From NCBI GenBank assembly GCA_043758775.1, contig JAYVMU010000010.1:1-64000 (forward strand): DNA of 64,000 bases, written 5' to 3'. The DNA is from JACMMS01 sp043758775. Its GTDB lineage: Bacteria; Pseudomonadota; Gammaproteobacteria; Burkholderiales; Methylophilaceae. The notes under the pieces were generated by a model. It worked only from the letters and a program-made list of their open reading frames with translations, ran no database searches and was not told the DNA's origin. The position numbers and the translations under genes were made by a program. How positions within the stretch are numbered: position 1 is the first letter of the stretch; each line of letters opens with the position of its first letter. Below are positions 63,272-64,000 of this stretch, piece after piece.

Positions 63272-64000
63272 ATGAATAAAAATCTATCTGCTTTAGTTAA
63301 TCAGTTAGTAGCATCACATGAGAATGAACTTGTGGAGTTTAAGCATAATTATCACTCGGCTGATGAGATTGCAGAGGACTTGTCTGCACTTGCCAATAGC
63401 GCATGCTTACAAAATATTGAGCAGGCTTATTTGGTTTTTGGGGTTGAAGACGGCACACACAAAATTTTGGGTACTGACTTTAATCCACATAAGAAAAAAG
63501 CCAAGGGTAATGAAGATTTAATCCCTTGGTTATCTAGACTACTTAATCCTAAATTGGCATTTAAAGTTGATGTGGTAACGATGGAGTCTGGAGCGCATGT
63601 GGTTTTGTTTACTGTGCCTGCTGCGCTTAATTGCCCTGTGACATTTCAAAATACTGCTTATAAACGAGTAGGTAGCTATACTAAAAAACTGGCAGATTAT
63701 CCTGAAGAACAAGCCAAAATATGGCGTAAGCAAGCCGTCGATTGGAGTGTTGTAATTTGTGATGGTGCTTCGATTGCTGACCTTTCAACAGAAGCACTTG
63801 TAAGGGCTAGAGCACTGTATGCGGTTAAAAATCCTAAACTTACCGATATTGCAACTTGGGACGATACTACTTTTTTAAATAAAGCTAAGTTAAGCATTAA
63901 TGGCAAACTGACGCGCACGGCAATTTTGCTACTAGGCAAACCAGAGTCAGATCATTATTTAAGCCCTGCGAATGCAACCATTACTTGGATTTTGAAAGAT
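63272..64000 (+). CDS. AlbA_2 (Schlafen-like) domain protein, partial
   Basis: An open frame of 243 codons running off the right edge. The N-terminal part matches the AlbA_2/DUF4062-like pattern ENELVEFKHNYHSADEIAEDLSALANSA ... LVFGVEDGTHKILGTDF, about residues 17-70, the nucleic-acid-binding module also found in Schlafen proteins and in regulators near type I restriction genes. The rest continues with a likely ATP-binding/HATPase-type or winged region not fully visible. It starts 48 bases after hsdS. Its placement inside an hsd locus suggests a cargo or regulatory gene. Confidence 0.8.
   Translation, partial: MNKNLSALVNQLVASHENELVEFKHNYHSADEIAEDLSALANSACLQNIEQAYLVFGVEDGTHKILGTDFNPHKKKAKGNEDLIPWLSRLLNPKLAFKVDVVTMESGAHVVLFTVPAALNCPVTFQNTAYKRVGSYTKKLADYPEEQAKIWRKQAVDWSVVICDGASIADLSTEALVRARALYAVKNPKLTDIATWDDTTFLNKAKLSINGKLTRTAILLLGKPESDHYLSPANATITWILKD

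Noticed and set aside
1..64000. CRISPR arrays, rRNA genes, insertion sequences
   Set aside because: No regularly spaced direct repeats, rRNA segments or transposase genes were seen on either strand.

Overview
The window is a dense, low-GC stretch of a Gram-negative proteobacterial chromosome. Gene families and gene orders fit a betaproteobacterium, most likely a methylotroph of the Methylophilaceae (Methylotenera-like). Pointers are an orphan PQQ precursor gene (pqqA), a SoxYZ-like carrier of the type associated with quinoprotein dehydrogenases, the glnA / DUF4124 / ntrB / ntrC block, the ruv / tol-pal and rpsU / yqeY / dnaG / rpoD blocks, and an Azoarcus-type group I intron in tRNA-Ile2. The taxonomic assignment is inference from content, not a database match.

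Layout. 1-2 kb: end of dgt and an outer-membrane porin. 2-7 kb: nitrogen control (ntrC, ntrB, DUF4124, glnA, all minus) with a readable sigma-54 promoter and paired NtrC sites upstream of glnA. 7-14 kb: rhodanese, aroE, mtgA, uvrA (minus), a YajR-like MFS carrier and ssb. 14-21 kb: a cytoplasmic GH15 glucoamylase followed by a glucose-dehydrogenase-like SDR, then a large AsmA-like DUF748 protein. 21-26 kb: FmdB zinc ribbon, DUF502, aspS, then a disturbed segment (unknown 233-aa gene plus a broken VOC gene), apt and an intact VOC gene. 26-32 kb: SoxYZ-like carrier behind a consensus CRP-type site, YjbQ, a kefF/kefG remnant before a KefB-like antiporter, orphan pqqA, a CBS protein and a MarR / DUF4440 / EamA cluster.

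32-55 kb is housekeeping: yebC-ruvC-ruvA-(M48 protease)-ruvB, ybgC-tolQRAB-pal-cpoB, queE-queC, rpsP-rimM-trmD-rplS, ogt-xerD, folB, plsY, tsaD, then rpsU-yqeY-dnaG-rpoD. The S16 protein has an unusual alanine-rich C-terminal tail.

55-64 kb is accessory. After rpoD lie a decayed intronless tRNA-Ile2 relic and then an intact tRNA-Ile2(CAU) gene split in its anticodon loop by a 215-nt group I intron. A P4-type integrase follows directly, so this tRNA is the likely left attachment site of a genomic island. The island carries small DNA-binding proteins, a second and different tyrosine recombinase paired with an HTH/zinc-ribbon protein, and a type I restriction-modification operon with a RhuM-family gene coupled between hsdM and hsdS. 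An AlbA_2-domain gene runs off the right edge. The hsdR gene and the far end of the island are not in the window.
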